DNA of 64,000 nt, taken from NCBI RefSeq assembly GCF_004683905.1, contig NZ_CP038438.1:5146001-5210000 (forward strand), written 5' to 3'. The notes beneath the pieces are model-generated. The model saw only the letters and a list, made by a program, of their open reading frames with translations. It did not search any database and was not told the origin of the DNA. Origin of the DNA: Pseudomonas fluorescens (lineage in GTDB: Bacteria; Pseudomonadota; Gammaproteobacteria; Pseudomonadales; Pseudomonadaceae). The position numbers were made by a program, and so were the translations under genes. Below are positions 42,526 through 52,335 of this stretch, one piece after another; position 1 is the first letter of the stretch, and each line of letters begins with the position of its first letter.

Positions 42526-43030
42526 GAACGGCTTCTCCGGTTTTCTTACTTTTGAACATGTCCAGTGCCAGCATCACCGCACCGACGGTGATGGCGCTGT
42601 CGGCGAAGTTGAACGCCGGGAAGTACCAGCGGTTCTGCCAGTGCACCAGAATGAAGTCGATCACATGGCCCAGGGCAATGCGGTCATACAGATTGCCCAG
42701 CGCGCCGCCCAGCACCAGCGCCAAAGCGACAGCCAGCCAGGTATCGTTGCGCCCCAGACGCTTGAGCCAGACCACCAGCACCGCACTGACCACGATCGCG
42801 ATCAGGGCGAACAGCCAGCGCTGCCAGCCGGAGCTGTCGGCCAGGAAGCTGAACGCCGCGCCGGTGTTGTAGGCCAGGGTCCAGCTGAAGTAATCGGGAA
42901 TGATCACGATCTGCTGGAACATTTCGAGCTTGCCTTCGAAGTAGAACTTGCTGGCCTGGTCGATGACCAGAACCAGCAAACTCAACCAGAGCCAGCTCAA
43001 CCGTCCGAAACGGCCAACGGCGTTAGGCAT
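42518..43030 (-). CDS. lspA: LspA, lipoprotein signal peptidase
   Basis: An inner-membrane aspartic protease that removes signal peptides from prolipoproteins after lipidation. It has 170 residues, with four membrane segments. Motifs are VIDQASKFYFEGKL (near residue 22), the catalytic NLYDRIALGHVIDFILVHW (Asp near 122 and 142 within GNLYDR and HVIDF) and FNFADSAITVGAVML. It overlaps ileS by eight bases and fkpB by eight. BamD and the lipoprotein at 57.1 kb are substrates. Confidence 0.97.
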   Translation of the reverse strand: MPNAVGRFGRLSWLWLSLLVLVIDQASKFYFEGKLEMFQQIVIIPDYFSWTLAYNTGAAFSFLADSSGWQRWLFALIAIVVSAVLVVWLKRLGRNDTWLAVALALVLGGALGNLYDRIALGHVIDFILVHWQNRWYFPAFNFADSAITVGAVMLALDMFKSKKTGEAVHD

Positions 43031-45854
43031 AGTGACGAACCTCGCCGGCGCCGCTGATGTTGTCGACGCAACGACCGCAGATTTCCGGATGCTCCGGGTT
43101 CACGCCAACGTCTTCGCGGCAGTGCCAGCAACGGGCGCATTTCGGGAAGGCCGATTTTACGATCTTCAGTTTCAGGCCGCTGACTTCGGTGGCTACCGCG
43201 TCCGCAGGTGCCTGAACGAAAGGTGCCACGCTGGCAGTCGAGGTGATCAGGACAAAGCGCAGCTCGTTGCTCAGCTTGGCCAGGTCGGCGCTCAGCGCCT
43301 CTTCGGCGAACAGCGTCACTTCGGCTTGCAGGTTGCCACCGACGGCTTTGGCCGCACGCTGGATTTCCATCTCTTTGTTGACCGCCACCTTCACTTCCAT
43401 GATGCGATCCCAGTAGGCGCGACCCAGCTCGAAGCCTTCCGGCAGCTCGGTCAGACCTTCGTACCAGGTGTTGAGCATCACCGATTCGTTGCGCTCGCCC
43501 GGCAGGTACTGCCACAGCTCGTCGGCGGTGAACGCGAGGATCGGTGCGATCCAGCGCACCAGCGCTTCGGAGATGTGGAACAGCGCGGTCTGGCACGAGC
43601 GACGTGCCTTGCTGTCGGCGCCGGTGGTGTACTGGCGGTCCTTGATGATGTCGAGGTAGAAACCACCCAGCTCCTGCACGCAGAAGTTGTGGATCTTCGA
43701 GTAAACGTTCCAGAAACGGTATTCGCCGTAGTGCTCTTGCAGTTCGCGTTGCAGCAGCAAAGTACGGTCCACCGCCCAGCGATCCAGTGCGAGCATGTCT
43801 TCAGCCGGCAGCAGGTCGGTGGCCGGGTTGAAACCGGTCAGGTTGGAAAGCAGGAAACGCGCGGTGTTACGGATGCGACGATAGGCGTCCGCGCTGCGTT
43901 GCAGGATCTGCTCGGACACGGCCATTTCGCCGGAGTAGTCGGTCGACGCGACCCACAGACGCATGATGTCGGCGCCCAGAGTGTCGTTGACTTTCTGCGG
44001 CGCGATCACGTTGCCCAGCGACTTGGACATCTTGCGGCCGGACTCGTCGACGGTGAAGCCGTGGGTCAGCAGCTCGCGGTACGGCGCGTGGTTGTCGATG
44101 GCGCAACCGGTCAACAGCGACGAGTGGAACCAGCCGCGGTGCTGGTCGGAACCTTCCAGGTACAGGTCGGCGCGCGGGCCGGTTTCGTGACCCATCGGGT
44201 GCGAACCGCGCAGCACGTGCCAGTGGGTGGTGCCCGAGTCGAACCACACGTCGAGGGTATCGCTGATCTTGTCGTACAGCGGCGCTTCGTCGCCCAGCAG
44301 TTCAGCGGCGTCGAGCTTGAACCAGGCTTCGATGCCTTCGACTTCAACGCGCTTGGCGACTTCTTCCATCAGCTCGACGGTGCGTGGGTGCAGTTCGCCG
44401 CTTTCCTTGTTGAGGAAGAACGGGATCGGCACGCCCCAGTTACGCTGACGGGAGATGCACCAGTCCGGACGGTTGGCGATCATCGAGTGCAGGCGCGCCT
44501 GGCCCCAGGCCGGAACGAACTTGGTGTCTTCGATGGCTTTGAGCGAGCGCACGCGCAGGGTGTCGCCGCTGACCGGCTCTTTGTCCATGCCGATGAACCA
44601 CTGCGCGGTGGCGCGGTAGATCAGCGGGGTCTTGTGGCGCCAGCAGTGCATGTAGCTGTGTTCGATGACGGTGGTGTGCAGCAGCGCACCGACTTCGGTG
44701 AGTTTTTCGACGATGGCCGGGTTGGCCTTCCAGATGAACTGGCCGCCAAAGAACTCCAGCGACGGCACGTACACGCCGTTGCTTTGTACCGGATTGAGGA
44801 TGTCATCGTTGACCATGCCGTACTTCTTGCAGGTCACGAAGTCGTCCACACCGTAGGCCGGGGCGGAGTGAACCACACCGGTGCCGGCGCCCAGTTCGAC
44901 GTAGTCGGCCAGATAGACTGGCGACAGGCGGTCGTAGAACGGGTGACGGAAGTTGATCAGTTCCAGCTCTTTACCGGTGCTGGTCGCGATGACCGAGCCT
45001 TCAACGCCGTAACGCGACAGGCAGGATTCAACCAGCTCTTCAGCCAGAACCAGCAGCTTGTCGCCGATATCGACCAAGGCGTAGTTGAATTCCGGGTGCA
45101 CGTTCAGTGCCTGGTTGGCCGGGATGGTCCACGGGGTGGTGGTCCAGATCACGATCGAGGCAGGCTTGCTCAGCGATGGCAGACCGAACGCGGCGGCCAG
45201 TTTGGCTTCGTCGGCGATCGGGAAAGCCACGTCGATGGTCGAGGACTTCTTGTTCTCGTACTCGACTTCGGCTTCGGCCAGCGCCGAACCGCAGTCGAAG
45301 CACCAGTTCACCGGCTTCAGGCCCTTGAACACGAAACCGCCCTTGACGATTTCGGCGAGAGCGCGGATTTCACCGGCCTCGTTCTTGAAGTTCATGGTCT
45401 TGTACGGGTTGGCGAAGTCGCCCAGCACGCCGAGGCGGATGAACTCGGTCTTCTGTCCTTCGATCTGCTCGGTGGCGTAGGCACGGCACAGCTCACGGGT
45501 CTTGTCCGCGCCCAGGTTCTTGCCGTGGGTCACTTCAACCTTGTGCTCGATCGGCAGGCCGTGGCAGTCCCAGCCCGGAACATACGGCGCGTCGAAACCC
45601 GACAGGGTCTTCGAGCGGATGATCATGTCCTTGAGAATCTTGTTCAGTGCGTGACCGATGTGGATCGTGCCGTTGGCGTACGGAGGGCCGTCGTGCAGGA
45701 CGAACTTCGGACGATCCTTGCCAATCTCGCGCAACTTTCCGTACAGGCCAATACTGTCCCAGCGCTGCAGGATCTGCGGTTCGCGCTGTGGCAGGCCGGC
45801 CTTCATTGGGAAGGCGGTGTCCGGAAGGTTTAGCGTGGCTTTATAGTCGGTCAT
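43023..45854 (-). CDS. ileS: IleS, isoleucyl-tRNA synthetase
   Basis: Charges tRNA-Ile; 943 residues, the bacterial type. HIGH motif HIGH in GTIHIGHALNK near residue 67, CP1 editing domain (about 190-400, with TTTPWTIPANQAL), KMSKS in RKMSKSLGNV near residue 605, and a C-terminal zinc finger CARCWHC...CGRC near residues 905-928. It follows ribF by 13 bases and overlaps lspA. No T-box is expected or seen in this group. Confidence 0.98.
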   Translation of the reverse strand: MTDYKATLNLPDTAFPMKAGLPQREPQILQRWDSIGLYGKLREIGKDRPKFVLHDGPPYANGTIHIGHALNKILKDMIIRSKTLSGFDAPYVPGWDCHGLPIEHKVEVTHGKNLGADKTRELCRAYATEQIEGQKTEFIRLGVLGDFANPYKTMNFKNEAGEIRALAEIVKGGFVFKGLKPVNWCFDCGSALAEAEVEYENKKSSTIDVAFPIADEAKLAAAFGLPSLSKPASIVIWTTTPWTIPANQALNVHPEFNYALVDIGDKLLVLAEELVESCLSRYGVEGSVIATSTGKELELINFRHPFYDRLSPVYLADYVELGAGTGVVHSAPAYGVDDFVTCKKYGMVNDDILNPVQSNGVYVPSLEFFGGQFIWKANPAIVEKLTEVGALLHTTVIEHSYMHCWRHKTPLIYRATAQWFIGMDKEPVSGDTLRVRSLKAIEDTKFVPAWGQARLHSMIANRPDWCISRQRNWGVPIPFFLNKESGELHPRTVELMEEVAKRVEVEGIEAWFKLDAAELLGDEAPLYDKISDTLDVWFDSGTTHWHVLRGSHPMGHETGPRADLYLEGSDQHRGWFHSSLLTGCAIDNHAPYRELLTHGFTVDESGRKMSKSLGNVIAPQKVNDTLGADIMRLWVASTDYSGEMAVSEQILQRSADAYRRIRNTARFLLSNLTGFNPATDLLPAEDMLALDRWAVDRTLLLQRELQEHYGEYRFWNVYSKIHNFCVQELGGFYLDIIKDRQYTTGADSKARRSCQTALFHISEALVRWIAPILAFTADELWQYLPGERNESVMLNTWYEGLTELPEGFELGRAYWDRIMEVKVAVNKEMEIQRAAKAVGGNLQAEVTLFAEEALSADLAKLSNELRFVLITSTASVAPFVQAPADAVATEVSGLKLKIVKSAFPKCARCWHCREDVGVNPEHPEICGRCVDNISGAGEVRHYA

Positions 45855-45867
45855 TTAAGGCTCTTCA

Positions 45868-46806
45868 TTAGCGATGGGCGCTAGGTGCGGCTAGTGCACG
45901 GGCGGCGGCGACATCCGCGTTGATCGCCGTTTTCAGTGCCTCCAGGGAGGCGAAACGCTGCTCTTCACGCAGCTTTTGGTGGAAAACCACCGTCAGACGC
46001 CGGTCATACAGATCGCCGGCAAAATCCAGTAGATGAACTTCAAGGTGGGCTTTGCCATCACCTTGGACCGTAGGCCGCACGCCAATATTGGCGACGCCGG
46101 GCCAGGTCTTGCCGTCGATGTCCACATCTACCAGGTAAACCCCGGTGAACGGTACGCGACGGCGCTTGAGTTGAATGTTGGCAGTGGGCGTACCCAGTTG
46201 CCGGGCCAGTTTCTGACCGTGCAGCACGCGACCGGCGATCCGGTACGGGCGGCCGAGCAGGCGTTCGGCCAAGGCAAAATCGGCGGCGGCCAACGCGTTG
46301 CGCACCTGAGTGCTGCTGACGCGAATGCCGTCCAGCTCGACGGTTTGCGCGGCTTCCACGGTAAAACCGTGAACCTGGCCGGCCTGCAGCAGAAAATCGA
46401 AATCGCCAAGGCGATCGCAGCCGAAGCGGAAATCGTCGCCGACTTCCAGATGCTGCACGCCGAGGCCGTCCACCAGGATGGTATCGACGAACTCACTGGC
46501 GCTGAGCTTGCTCAGGCGCTGATTGAAAGCCAGGCACAACACCCGGTCGACGCCTTCGGCGGCCAGCAGCTGCAGCTTGTCACGCAAGCGGGCCAGACGC
46601 GCCGGAGCGGTCTCCGGGGCAAAGAATTCCCGTGGCTGCGGCTCGAAAATCACCACGCAGCTGGGTACGCCCAACTCGAGCGCACGCTCACGCAGCCGGG
46701 CCAGGATAGCCTGGTGACCACGGTGAACACCGTCAAAGTTGCCAATAGTGGCGACGCAGCCCCGATGCTGGGGGCGCAAGTTGTGGAGGCCTCGAACCAG
46801 CTGCAT
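45868..46806 (-). CDS. ribF: RibF, bifunctional riboflavin kinase/FAD synthetase
   Basis: Makes FMN and then FAD from riboflavin. It has 312 residues: an N-terminal FMN adenylyltransferase domain with the ATP motif GNFDGVHRGHQ near residue 23 and STQVRNALAAADFALAERLLGRPY near 160-185, then a riboflavin kinase domain with LGTPTANIQ near 208. The ATG at 46806 (MQLVRGLHNLRPQHRG) is the conserved start; earlier Mets are unconserved. It is the first gene of the ribF-ileS-lspA-fkpB unit. Confidence 0.96.
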   Translation of the reverse strand: MQLVRGLHNLRPQHRGCVATIGNFDGVHRGHQAILARLRERALELGVPSCVVIFEPQPREFFAPETAPARLARLRDKLQLLAAEGVDRVLCLAFNQRLSKLSASEFVDTILVDGLGVQHLEVGDDFRFGCDRLGDFDFLLQAGQVHGFTVEAAQTVELDGIRVSSTQVRNALAAADFALAERLLGRPYRIAGRVLHGQKLARQLGTPTANIQLKRRRVPFTGVYLVDVDIDGKTWPGVANIGVRPTVQGDGKAHLEVHLLDFAGDLYDRRLTVVFHQKLREEQRFASLEALKTAINADVAAARALAAPSAHR

Positions 46807-46935
46807 AACGCGCTTCTTGCTCATAAAGTGGTCGATTATAACCACACCCGACGGTCGACGACAGGCAACACCGTAACGCAAAGTGATCGAGCCGACAAAA
46901 CTGCCGGCCCGCGCCCGTTTATAAAGGCTGAAACC

Positions 46936-48474
46936 TCAGCTCAAAGCCTTGCGATTGAAGTCGCGCAGACGGAAACCGAGCAGCAGCAACATACCGAAAT
47001 ATGCCACCACACCGGCAACTACCAATGCCCCCAGACGCAGGAAGCGCTCCAGCATGTGCCCCTGATCCCAGGCCGGCATGAAATGCATGCCCAGTAGTAA
47101 TACCGCCGACATGACCGCTACCGCCACTACCAGTTTGAAGCCGAACATGTACCAGCCCGGTTGCGGCTGATACATCTTTTGCTTGCGCAGTTGATAGAAC
47201 AGCAGCCCGGCATTGAGGCAGGCACCGGCACTGATCGCCAGCGCCAGACCGGCGTGAGCCAGCGGCCCGATCAACACCAGGTTGAACAGTTGAGTGACGA
47301 TCAGGGTGAAGATTGCGATTTTTACCGGGGTGCGGATGTTCTGTTGCGCGTAAAAGCCCGGCGCCAGCACTTTGATCACGATAATTCCGAGCAGACCGAC
47401 AGAATAGGCAATCAGCGCACGCTGGGTCATGGACGCATCAAACGCGCTGAACTGGCCGTACTGGAACAGTGACACGGTCAGCGGCTCGGCAAGAATCCCC
47501 AGCGCCAGCGCACACGGCAACACCAACACGAAGCATAGGCGCAGGCCCCAATCGAGGATCCGCGAGTATTCGTGGCGATCCTTGCTCGCATAAGTCTTGG
47601 CCAGCGTCGGCAGCAAAATCGTGCCCAACGCTACGCCGAGCACGCCGGACGGCAATTCCATCAAACGGTCGGCGTAATACATCCACGACACCGAACCGGC
47701 CACCAGGAACGAGGCGAAAATGGTGTTGATGATCAGCGAAATCTGGCTGACCGAGACACCGATGATCGCCGGCAGCATTTGCTTCATCACTCGCCAGACG
47801 CCGGTATCGCGCAGATTCAGACGCGGCAGCACCAGCATGCCGATTTTTTTCAAGTGCGGCAGTTGATAGAGCAACTGCGCCAGACCACCGACCAGTACCG
47901 CCCAGCCGAGAGCCATGACTGGTGGATCGAAATACGGCGTGAGAAACAGCGAAAACACAATCATGCTGACGTTGAGCAGGGTCGGCACGAACGCTGGCAC
48001 CGAAAAGCGGTTCCAGGTGTTGAGAATCGCCCCGGCCAGCGAGGACAGGGAGATCAGCAATATATAGGGGAATGTCACCCGCAACAGGTCGGAGGTGAGC
48101 TGGAATTTTTCCGGCGTATCGGCAAACCCCGGCGCCGTGGCCCAGATCACCCACGGTGCGGCGATCATCCCCAGCGCAGTGACCAGCGCCAGCACCAACG
48201 TCAGCAGGCCCGATACATAAGCAATGAAGGTGCGGGTCGCTTCTTCGCCCTTCTGACTTTTGTATTCAGCCAGAATCGGCACGAAGGCCTGCGAAAACGC
48301 ACCCTCGGCGAAAATTCGCCGCAGCAGATTGGGCAGTTTGAAGGCAATGAAGAAGGCGTCCGTCGCCATGCCGGCGCCGAATGTGCGTGCGATGAGCGTG
48401 TCACGGACGAACCCCAGAATCCGGGAAAGCATCGTGATAGAGCTGACAGCGGCCAACGATTTGAGCAGATTCAT
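46936..48474 (-). CDS. murJ: MurJ, lipid II flippase
   Basis: A polytopic inner-membrane protein of the MOP superfamily that flips lipid II for peptidoglycan synthesis. It has 512 residues and about 14 membrane helices. Signature parts are LGFVRDTLIARTFGAG near residue 21 (Arg24-type residue), AFFIAFKLPNLLRRIFAEGAFSQAFVPI near 41-68 and the SWMYYADRLMELPSGVLGVALGTILLP block near 262. It lies upstream of ribF and is divergent from rpsT. Confidence 0.96.
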   Translation of the reverse strand: MNLLKSLAAVSSITMLSRILGFVRDTLIARTFGAGMATDAFFIAFKLPNLLRRIFAEGAFSQAFVPILAEYKSQKGEEATRTFIAYVSGLLTLVLALVTALGMIAAPWVIWATAPGFADTPEKFQLTSDLLRVTFPYILLISLSSLAGAILNTWNRFSVPAFVPTLLNVSMIVFSLFLTPYFDPPVMALGWAVLVGGLAQLLYQLPHLKKIGMLVLPRLNLRDTGVWRVMKQMLPAIIGVSVSQISLIINTIFASFLVAGSVSWMYYADRLMELPSGVLGVALGTILLPTLAKTYASKDRHEYSRILDWGLRLCFVLVLPCALALGILAEPLTVSLFQYGQFSAFDASMTQRALIAYSVGLLGIIVIKVLAPGFYAQQNIRTPVKIAIFTLIVTQLFNLVLIGPLAHAGLALAISAGACLNAGLLFYQLRKQKMYQPQPGWYMFGFKLVVAVAVMSAVLLLGMHFMPAWDQGHMLERFLRLGALVVAGVVAYFGMLLLLGFRLRDFNRKALS

Positions 48475-48644
48475 TAAGGAAATGTGTGCCTGTCGATAAA
48501 CAGCAGGCGAACAATGCGCCTACTTGTGCGATACTCCGCGCCGCAACAGCACAGAGCCAAAGCTCGCGAGTTTACAGGTCAAGCGCCGGAAATAAATATC
48601 CCGCCTCTTCATACCTACCACTTAGCGGAACGTTTCAAGCGCCC

Positions 48645-48673
48645 TTGACAAGACTTCTCTTCATCGGCATGAT
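48645..48673 (+). promoter_or_regulatory. Sigma-70 promoter of rpsT
   Basis: TTGACA (48645-48650), a 17-base spacer and CATGAT (48668-48673), about 54 bases before the GTG of rpsT. Confidence 0.6.
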
Positions 48674-48726
48674 TCGCGGCCTATTTTGTTTGCTATTTCC
48701 TAAAAAGTCTTTCGAGGAGCTCGACG

Positions 48727-48999
48727 GTGGCCAACTCACCTTCCGCCAAAAAACGTGCAAAACAGGCTGAGAAGCGTCGCAGCCACAACGCCAGCCTGCG
48801 TTCCATGGTTCGTACCTACATCAAGAATGTAGTTAAGGCCATCGACGCAAAAGACGCTGAAAAAGCTCAAGCTGCATACGTTCTGGCTGTGCCAGTTATC
48901 GACCGTATGGCCGATAAAGGCATCATCCACAAGAACAAGGCTGCTCGTCATAAGAGCCGTCTGAATGGCCACGTCAAGGCACTGAAAGAAGCTGCTTAA
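48727..48999 (+). CDS. rpsT: RpsT, 30S ribosomal protein S20
   Basis: Primary 16S rRNA-binding protein of the small subunit. It has 90 residues: lysine-rich MANSPSAKKRAKQAEKRRSH, then the conserved SLRSMVRTYIKNVVKAI and NKAARHKSRLNGHVKAL. It starts with GTG (48727) behind GAGGAGCTCGAC. A non-ATG start in S20 fits with the known autogenous translational control of rpsT in E. coli (UUG there); whether it acts the same way here is inference. A terminator follows. Confidence 0.97.
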   Translation: MANSPSAKKRAKQAEKRRSHNASLRSMVRTYIKNVVKAIDAKDAEKAQAAYVLAVPVIDRMADKGIIHKNKAARHKSRLNGHVKALKEAA

Positions 49000-49012
49000 T
49001 CGACGTAGTCAT

Positions 49013-49041
49013 TAAAAAACCGACCTTAGGGTCGGTTTTTT
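49013..49041 (+). terminator. Rho-independent terminator of rpsT
   Basis: CCGACC (49020-49025) pairs with GGTCGG (49030-49035), followed by six or more Ts. Confidence 0.9.
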
Positions 49042-49077
49042 ATTGCCTGCGATTTGGTGAATCCCGCACATAAAAAA

Positions 49078-49166
49078 GTGGGAGCGGGCTTGCTCGCGAA
49101 TGCAATCTGTCAGCCGACATTTCTAGCGACTGACACGACCTATTCGCGAGCAAGCCCGCTCCCACA
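49078..49166. repeat. REPIN, GCGGGCTTGCTCGCG type
   Basis: Inverted REP pair between rpsT and the convergent creA. Confidence 0.9.
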
Positions 49167-49182
49167 TTGTGGATTTGCGGTG

Positions 49183-49650
49183 TTATTGCTGAACAGGAAC
49201 CCACGGCACGATCGGAATCGCCGTCACCGCATTCTGCGGGCTACCTTCGATCACGCGATCGCTGTAGACAAGGTACACCAGCGTATTGCGCTTCTTGTCG
49301 AGGAAACGCACTACCTGCATGGTTTTGAATACCAGCGACGTGCGCTCCTTGAACACCTCATCACCATCCTTCAGTTCGCCCTTGAACTTGATCGGACCGA
49401 CCTGACGACAGGCGATCGACGCCTCGGCGCGATCCTCGGCCAGACCCAGACCACCCTTCACCCCTCCCGTCTTGGCGCGAGACAGGTAGCAGGTCACACC
49501 GTCGACCTTCGGATCATCGAAAGCCTCGACCACAATCCGGTCGTTCGGGCCGACGAACTTGAACACCGTCGACACCTGACCGATTTCCTCGGCCGAGGCC
49601 AGCAATGGCAACGCCATCAGCAGACCCAACAATCCTTTTGCCATGCGCAT
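49183..49650 (-). CDS. creA: CreA family periplasmic protein
   Basis: A 155-residue protein with signal peptide MRMAKGLLGLLMALPLLASA. The mature part shows the CreA pattern: IGQVSTVFKFVGPNDRIVVEAFDDP, GVTCYLSRAKTGGVKGGLGLAEDRAEASIACRQVGPI (paired Cys) and FKERTSLVFKTMQVVRF. The function of CreA is not established. It lies 12 bases after proB in the same direction, so it is probably co-transcribed. Confidence 0.93.
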   Translation of the reverse strand: MRMAKGLLGLLMALPLLASAEEIGQVSTVFKFVGPNDRIVVEAFDDPKVDGVTCYLSRAKTGGVKGGLGLAEDRAEASIACRQVGPIKFKGELKDGDEVFKERTSLVFKTMQVVRFLDKKRNTLVYLVYSDRVIEGSPQNAVTAIPIVPWVPVQQ

Positions 49651-49661
49651 CGCGTTTTTCC

Positions 49662-50780
49662 TTAGACCAGAATCAGGTTGTCACGGTGAACCAGTTCCGG
49701 CTCAGCCATGTAGCCCAGCACGCCGACAATTGCATCCGACGACTGACCAATGATTTTTTGCGCTTCAAGCGCACTGTAGTTGGCCAGACCGCGAGCAATC
49801 TCGCGACCGTCCGGCGCCACGCAGACCACCATCTCGCCACGGCGGAAGCTGCCTTGGACCAATTTGACGCCGACCGGCAACAGACTCTTGTTGCCCTGGG
49901 ACAATGCCGACACCGCACCCTCGTCAAGCACCAGCGTGCCGCGCGTCTGCAGATGCCCGGCCAGCCACTGCTTGCGCGCCGCCAGCATGCCGCGCTCAGG
50001 CGACAGCAGCGTACCGATGCGCTCGCCAGCCTTCAGGCGATCAAGCACTCGCTCCAGGCGACCACCGACGATGATCGTATGCGCTCCAGACCGCGCCGCC
50101 AGCCGCGCCGCACGCAGCTTGGTCTGCATGCCGCCACGCCCCAGCGCACCGCCGGTACCGCCCGCCACTGCATCCAGGGTCGGATCATCGGCGCGCGCTT
50201 CGTAAATCAGCTGCGCATCGGGGTTGTTGCGCGGATCGGCGTCGAACATGCCGTCGCGATCGGTGAGGATCACCAGCAGATCGGCCTCGACCAGATTGGC
50301 CACCAGCGCCGCCAGCGTATCGTTGTCGCCGAAACGGATTTCGTCGGTGACCACGGTGTCGTTTTCGTTGATCACCGGGATGACTTTCAGCTCGACCAGG
50401 GCACGCAGGGTGCTGCGGGCGTTGAGGTAGCGCTTGCGGTCGGACAAGTCATCGTGAGTCAGGAGAATCTGCGCGGTGTGCCGGCCATGCTCGGCAAAGC
50501 TCGACTCCCAGGCCTGCACCAAGCCCATCTGGCCGATTGCAGCAGCGGCCTGGAGCTCGTGCATCGCACTGGGTCGTGCGGTCCAGCCCAGACGACTCAT
50601 GCCGGCAGCCACCGCCCCGGAGGACACCAGCACCAACTCGACACCTGCCTCATGCAGGGCGACCATTTGCTCGACCCAGACACTCATTGCCGCACGATCC
50701 AGCCCTTTGCCATCAGCTGTCAGCAAAGCGCTGCCGATCTTCACGACCCAACGCTGCGCACCTGTCACTTTGCTCCGCAT
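49662..50780 (-). CDS. proB: ProB, glutamate 5-kinase
   Basis: First step of proline synthesis, feedback-inhibited by proline. It has 372 residues: an amino-acid kinase domain with VVKIGSALLT near residue 12, LVSSGAVAAGM near 50, NENDTVVTDEIRFGDND near 145 and GGTGGALGRGGMQTKLRAARLA near 208, then a C-terminal PUA domain (about 275-370). I chose the ATG at 50780 (MRSKVTGAQ); AAGG lies nine bases upstream, and an adjacent ATG at 50783 is equally placed. It follows obgE after a gap with a hairpin. Confidence 0.96.
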   Translation of the reverse strand: MRSKVTGAQRWVVKIGSALLTADGKGLDRAAMSVWVEQMVALHEAGVELVLVSSGAVAAGMSRLGWTARPSAMHELQAAAAIGQMGLVQAWESSFAEHGRHTAQILLTHDDLSDRKRYLNARSTLRALVELKVIPVINENDTVVTDEIRFGDNDTLAALVANLVEADLLVILTDRDGMFDADPRNNPDAQLIYEARADDPTLDAVAGGTGGALGRGGMQTKLRAARLAARSGAHTIIVGGRLERVLDRLKAGERIGTLLSPERGMLAARKQWLAGHLQTRGTLVLDEGAVSALSQGNKSLLPVGVKLVQGSFRRGEMVVCVAPDGREIARGLANYSALEAQKIIGQSSDAIVGVLGYMAEPELVHRDNLILV

Positions 50781-50877
50781 CATCTTCAACCTTAGCTTGA
50801 GGACAGCGCGACCCAGCGCTGCCCGTGACGTTAATCGTGGCTATTGGTGACCAACGATCGATTTCCAGATACTAAAA

Positions 50878-50901
50878 CGCCGCTCGATTGAGCGGCGCTT
50901 A
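50878..50901 (-). terminator. Hairpin after obgE
   Basis: Eight-base stem CGCCGCTC / GAGCGGCG with a GATT loop. The minus strand then has TTTT. The short T-run suggests only partial termination before proB. Confidence 0.55.
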
Positions 50902-50917
50902 AGTTTACTGCAACGAA

Positions 50918-52141
50918 TCAGTCGCGCACGTAAATGATTTCCGGACCGTCTTCATCATCCACATCTTCTTCGTCCCAGTCATCGTCGCCGATGTCGTGGA
51001 CCGACTTCACGCCGCTGCGACGCAGGGCACGCTTGTCATCCAGCGCCTGCAACTGTGCACGGGCTTCGTCTTCGATGCGCTGATCGAGATCGGCCAGCTC
51101 TTCCTTGTACGCCGGGTCGTTAGCCAGGCGATCGGCACGATCTTCCAGATAACGCATGATGTCGCGGGTCAGGCGCTCGGTGCCTTCTTTGGCGATGGCC
51201 GAGATCACGTAGACAGGACCTTCCCACTGCAGGCGATCAACGATTTCCTTGACGCGCTCTTCATGCTCTTCTTCAAGGATCTGGTCGCACTTGTTCAGCA
51301 CCAGCCAGCGATCACGCTCGGCCAGCGACGGACTGAATTTGACCAGTTCGTTGACGATCACTTCAGCCGCGTCCGGTGCGCTGGTGTCATCCAGCGGCGC
51401 CATGTCGACGAGGTGCAGCAACAGACGCGTACGCGCCAGGTGCTTGAGGAAGCGAATACCCAGGCCGGCACCGTCGGAAGCGCCCTCGATCAGACCCGGA
51501 ATGTCGGCGATGACGAAGCTTTTCCAGCGGTCAACGCTGACCACACCCAGGTTCGGCACCAGCGTGGTGAACGGGTAGTCGGCGACTTTCGGCTTGGCGG
51601 CCGACACCGAACGGATAAAGGTACTTTTACCGGCATTCGGCAAGCCCAGCAGACCAACGTCAGCCAGCACTTTCATTTCCAGTTTCAGATCGCGCTGCTC
51701 ACCCGGCTTGCCCGGAGTGGTCTGGCGCGGCGCACGGTTGGTACTGGATTTGAAACGGGTGTTACCCAGACCGTGCCAACCGCCCTGCACTACCATCAGT
51801 TTCTGGCCGGCCTTGGTCAGGTCGCCAATCACTTCCTGGGTGGCCGAGTCGATCACGGTGGTACCGACCGGCACGCGCAGGATCAGGTCTTCACCCTTCT
51901 TGCCGGTGCAATCGGTGCTGCCGCCGTTGGAGCCACGCTCGGCATCGAAGTGCCGGGTGTAACGGTAGTCGACCAGGGTGTTGAGGTTTTCGTCGGCCAT
52001 CATGTAGATGGAACCACCGTCACCGCCATCACCGCCGTTCGGGCCGCCGTTTTCAATGAATTTTTCCCGACGGAAACTCATGCAGCCATTGCCGCCGTCG
52101 CCAGCTTTTACGCGGATCGATACTTCGTCTACAAACTTCAT
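50918..52141 (-). CDS. obgE: ObgE (CgtA), GTPase for 50S ribosome assembly
   Basis: Essential GTPase linked to large-subunit maturation and the ppGpp response. It has 407 residues: a glycine-rich Obg fold (1-158, with GGNGCMSFRREKFIENGGPNGGDGG), a G domain with GLPNAGKST near 166, DIPGLIEG near 213 and NKCD near 283, and a very acidic C-terminus ending DGPEIIYVRD. It follows rpmA after 194 bases that hold the rpmA terminator and presumably an own promoter. Confidence 0.97.
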   Translation of the reverse strand: MKFVDEVSIRVKAGDGGNGCMSFRREKFIENGGPNGGDGGDGGSIYMMADENLNTLVDYRYTRHFDAERGSNGGSTDCTGKKGEDLILRVPVGTTVIDSATQEVIGDLTKAGQKLMVVQGGWHGLGNTRFKSSTNRAPRQTTPGKPGEQRDLKLEMKVLADVGLLGLPNAGKSTFIRSVSAAKPKVADYPFTTLVPNLGVVSVDRWKSFVIADIPGLIEGASDGAGLGIRFLKHLARTRLLLHLVDMAPLDDTSAPDAAEVIVNELVKFSPSLAERDRWLVLNKCDQILEEEHEERVKEIVDRLQWEGPVYVISAIAKEGTERLTRDIMRYLEDRADRLANDPAYKEELADLDQRIEDEARAQLQALDDKRALRRSGVKSVHDIGDDDWDEEDVDDEDGPEIIYVRD

Positions 52142-52289
52142 AACTCAACGCCTCTCGCCATACGGACGAGCCGAAAAACAATCAAGACATAAGACTCTTG
52201 CAAAAATGAGCGCAGCGACCCCAAAACACGACCTGCATCGCACGCCGACAGCCCATACAAACAGTTTTGCAAGAGACTCACCCCACAAA

Positions 52290-52318
52290 CGAAAAAGCCC
52301 CGTCGCAAGACAGGGCTC
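52290..52318 (-). terminator. Rho-independent terminator of rpmA
   Basis: Stem AGCCCcGTC / GACaGGGCT with a short loop. The minus strand continues with TTTTTC. Confidence 0.8.
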
Positions 52319-52335
52319 TTCCAGCGATCTCGCGA

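Noticed and set aside
42948..45833. Very long plus-strand reading frame opposite ileS (961 codons)
   Set aside because: It is the mirror of a certain ileS gene. Its translation is rich in Arg, Gln, Val and Asp with no known motif, as expected for a shadow frame in high-GC DNA.
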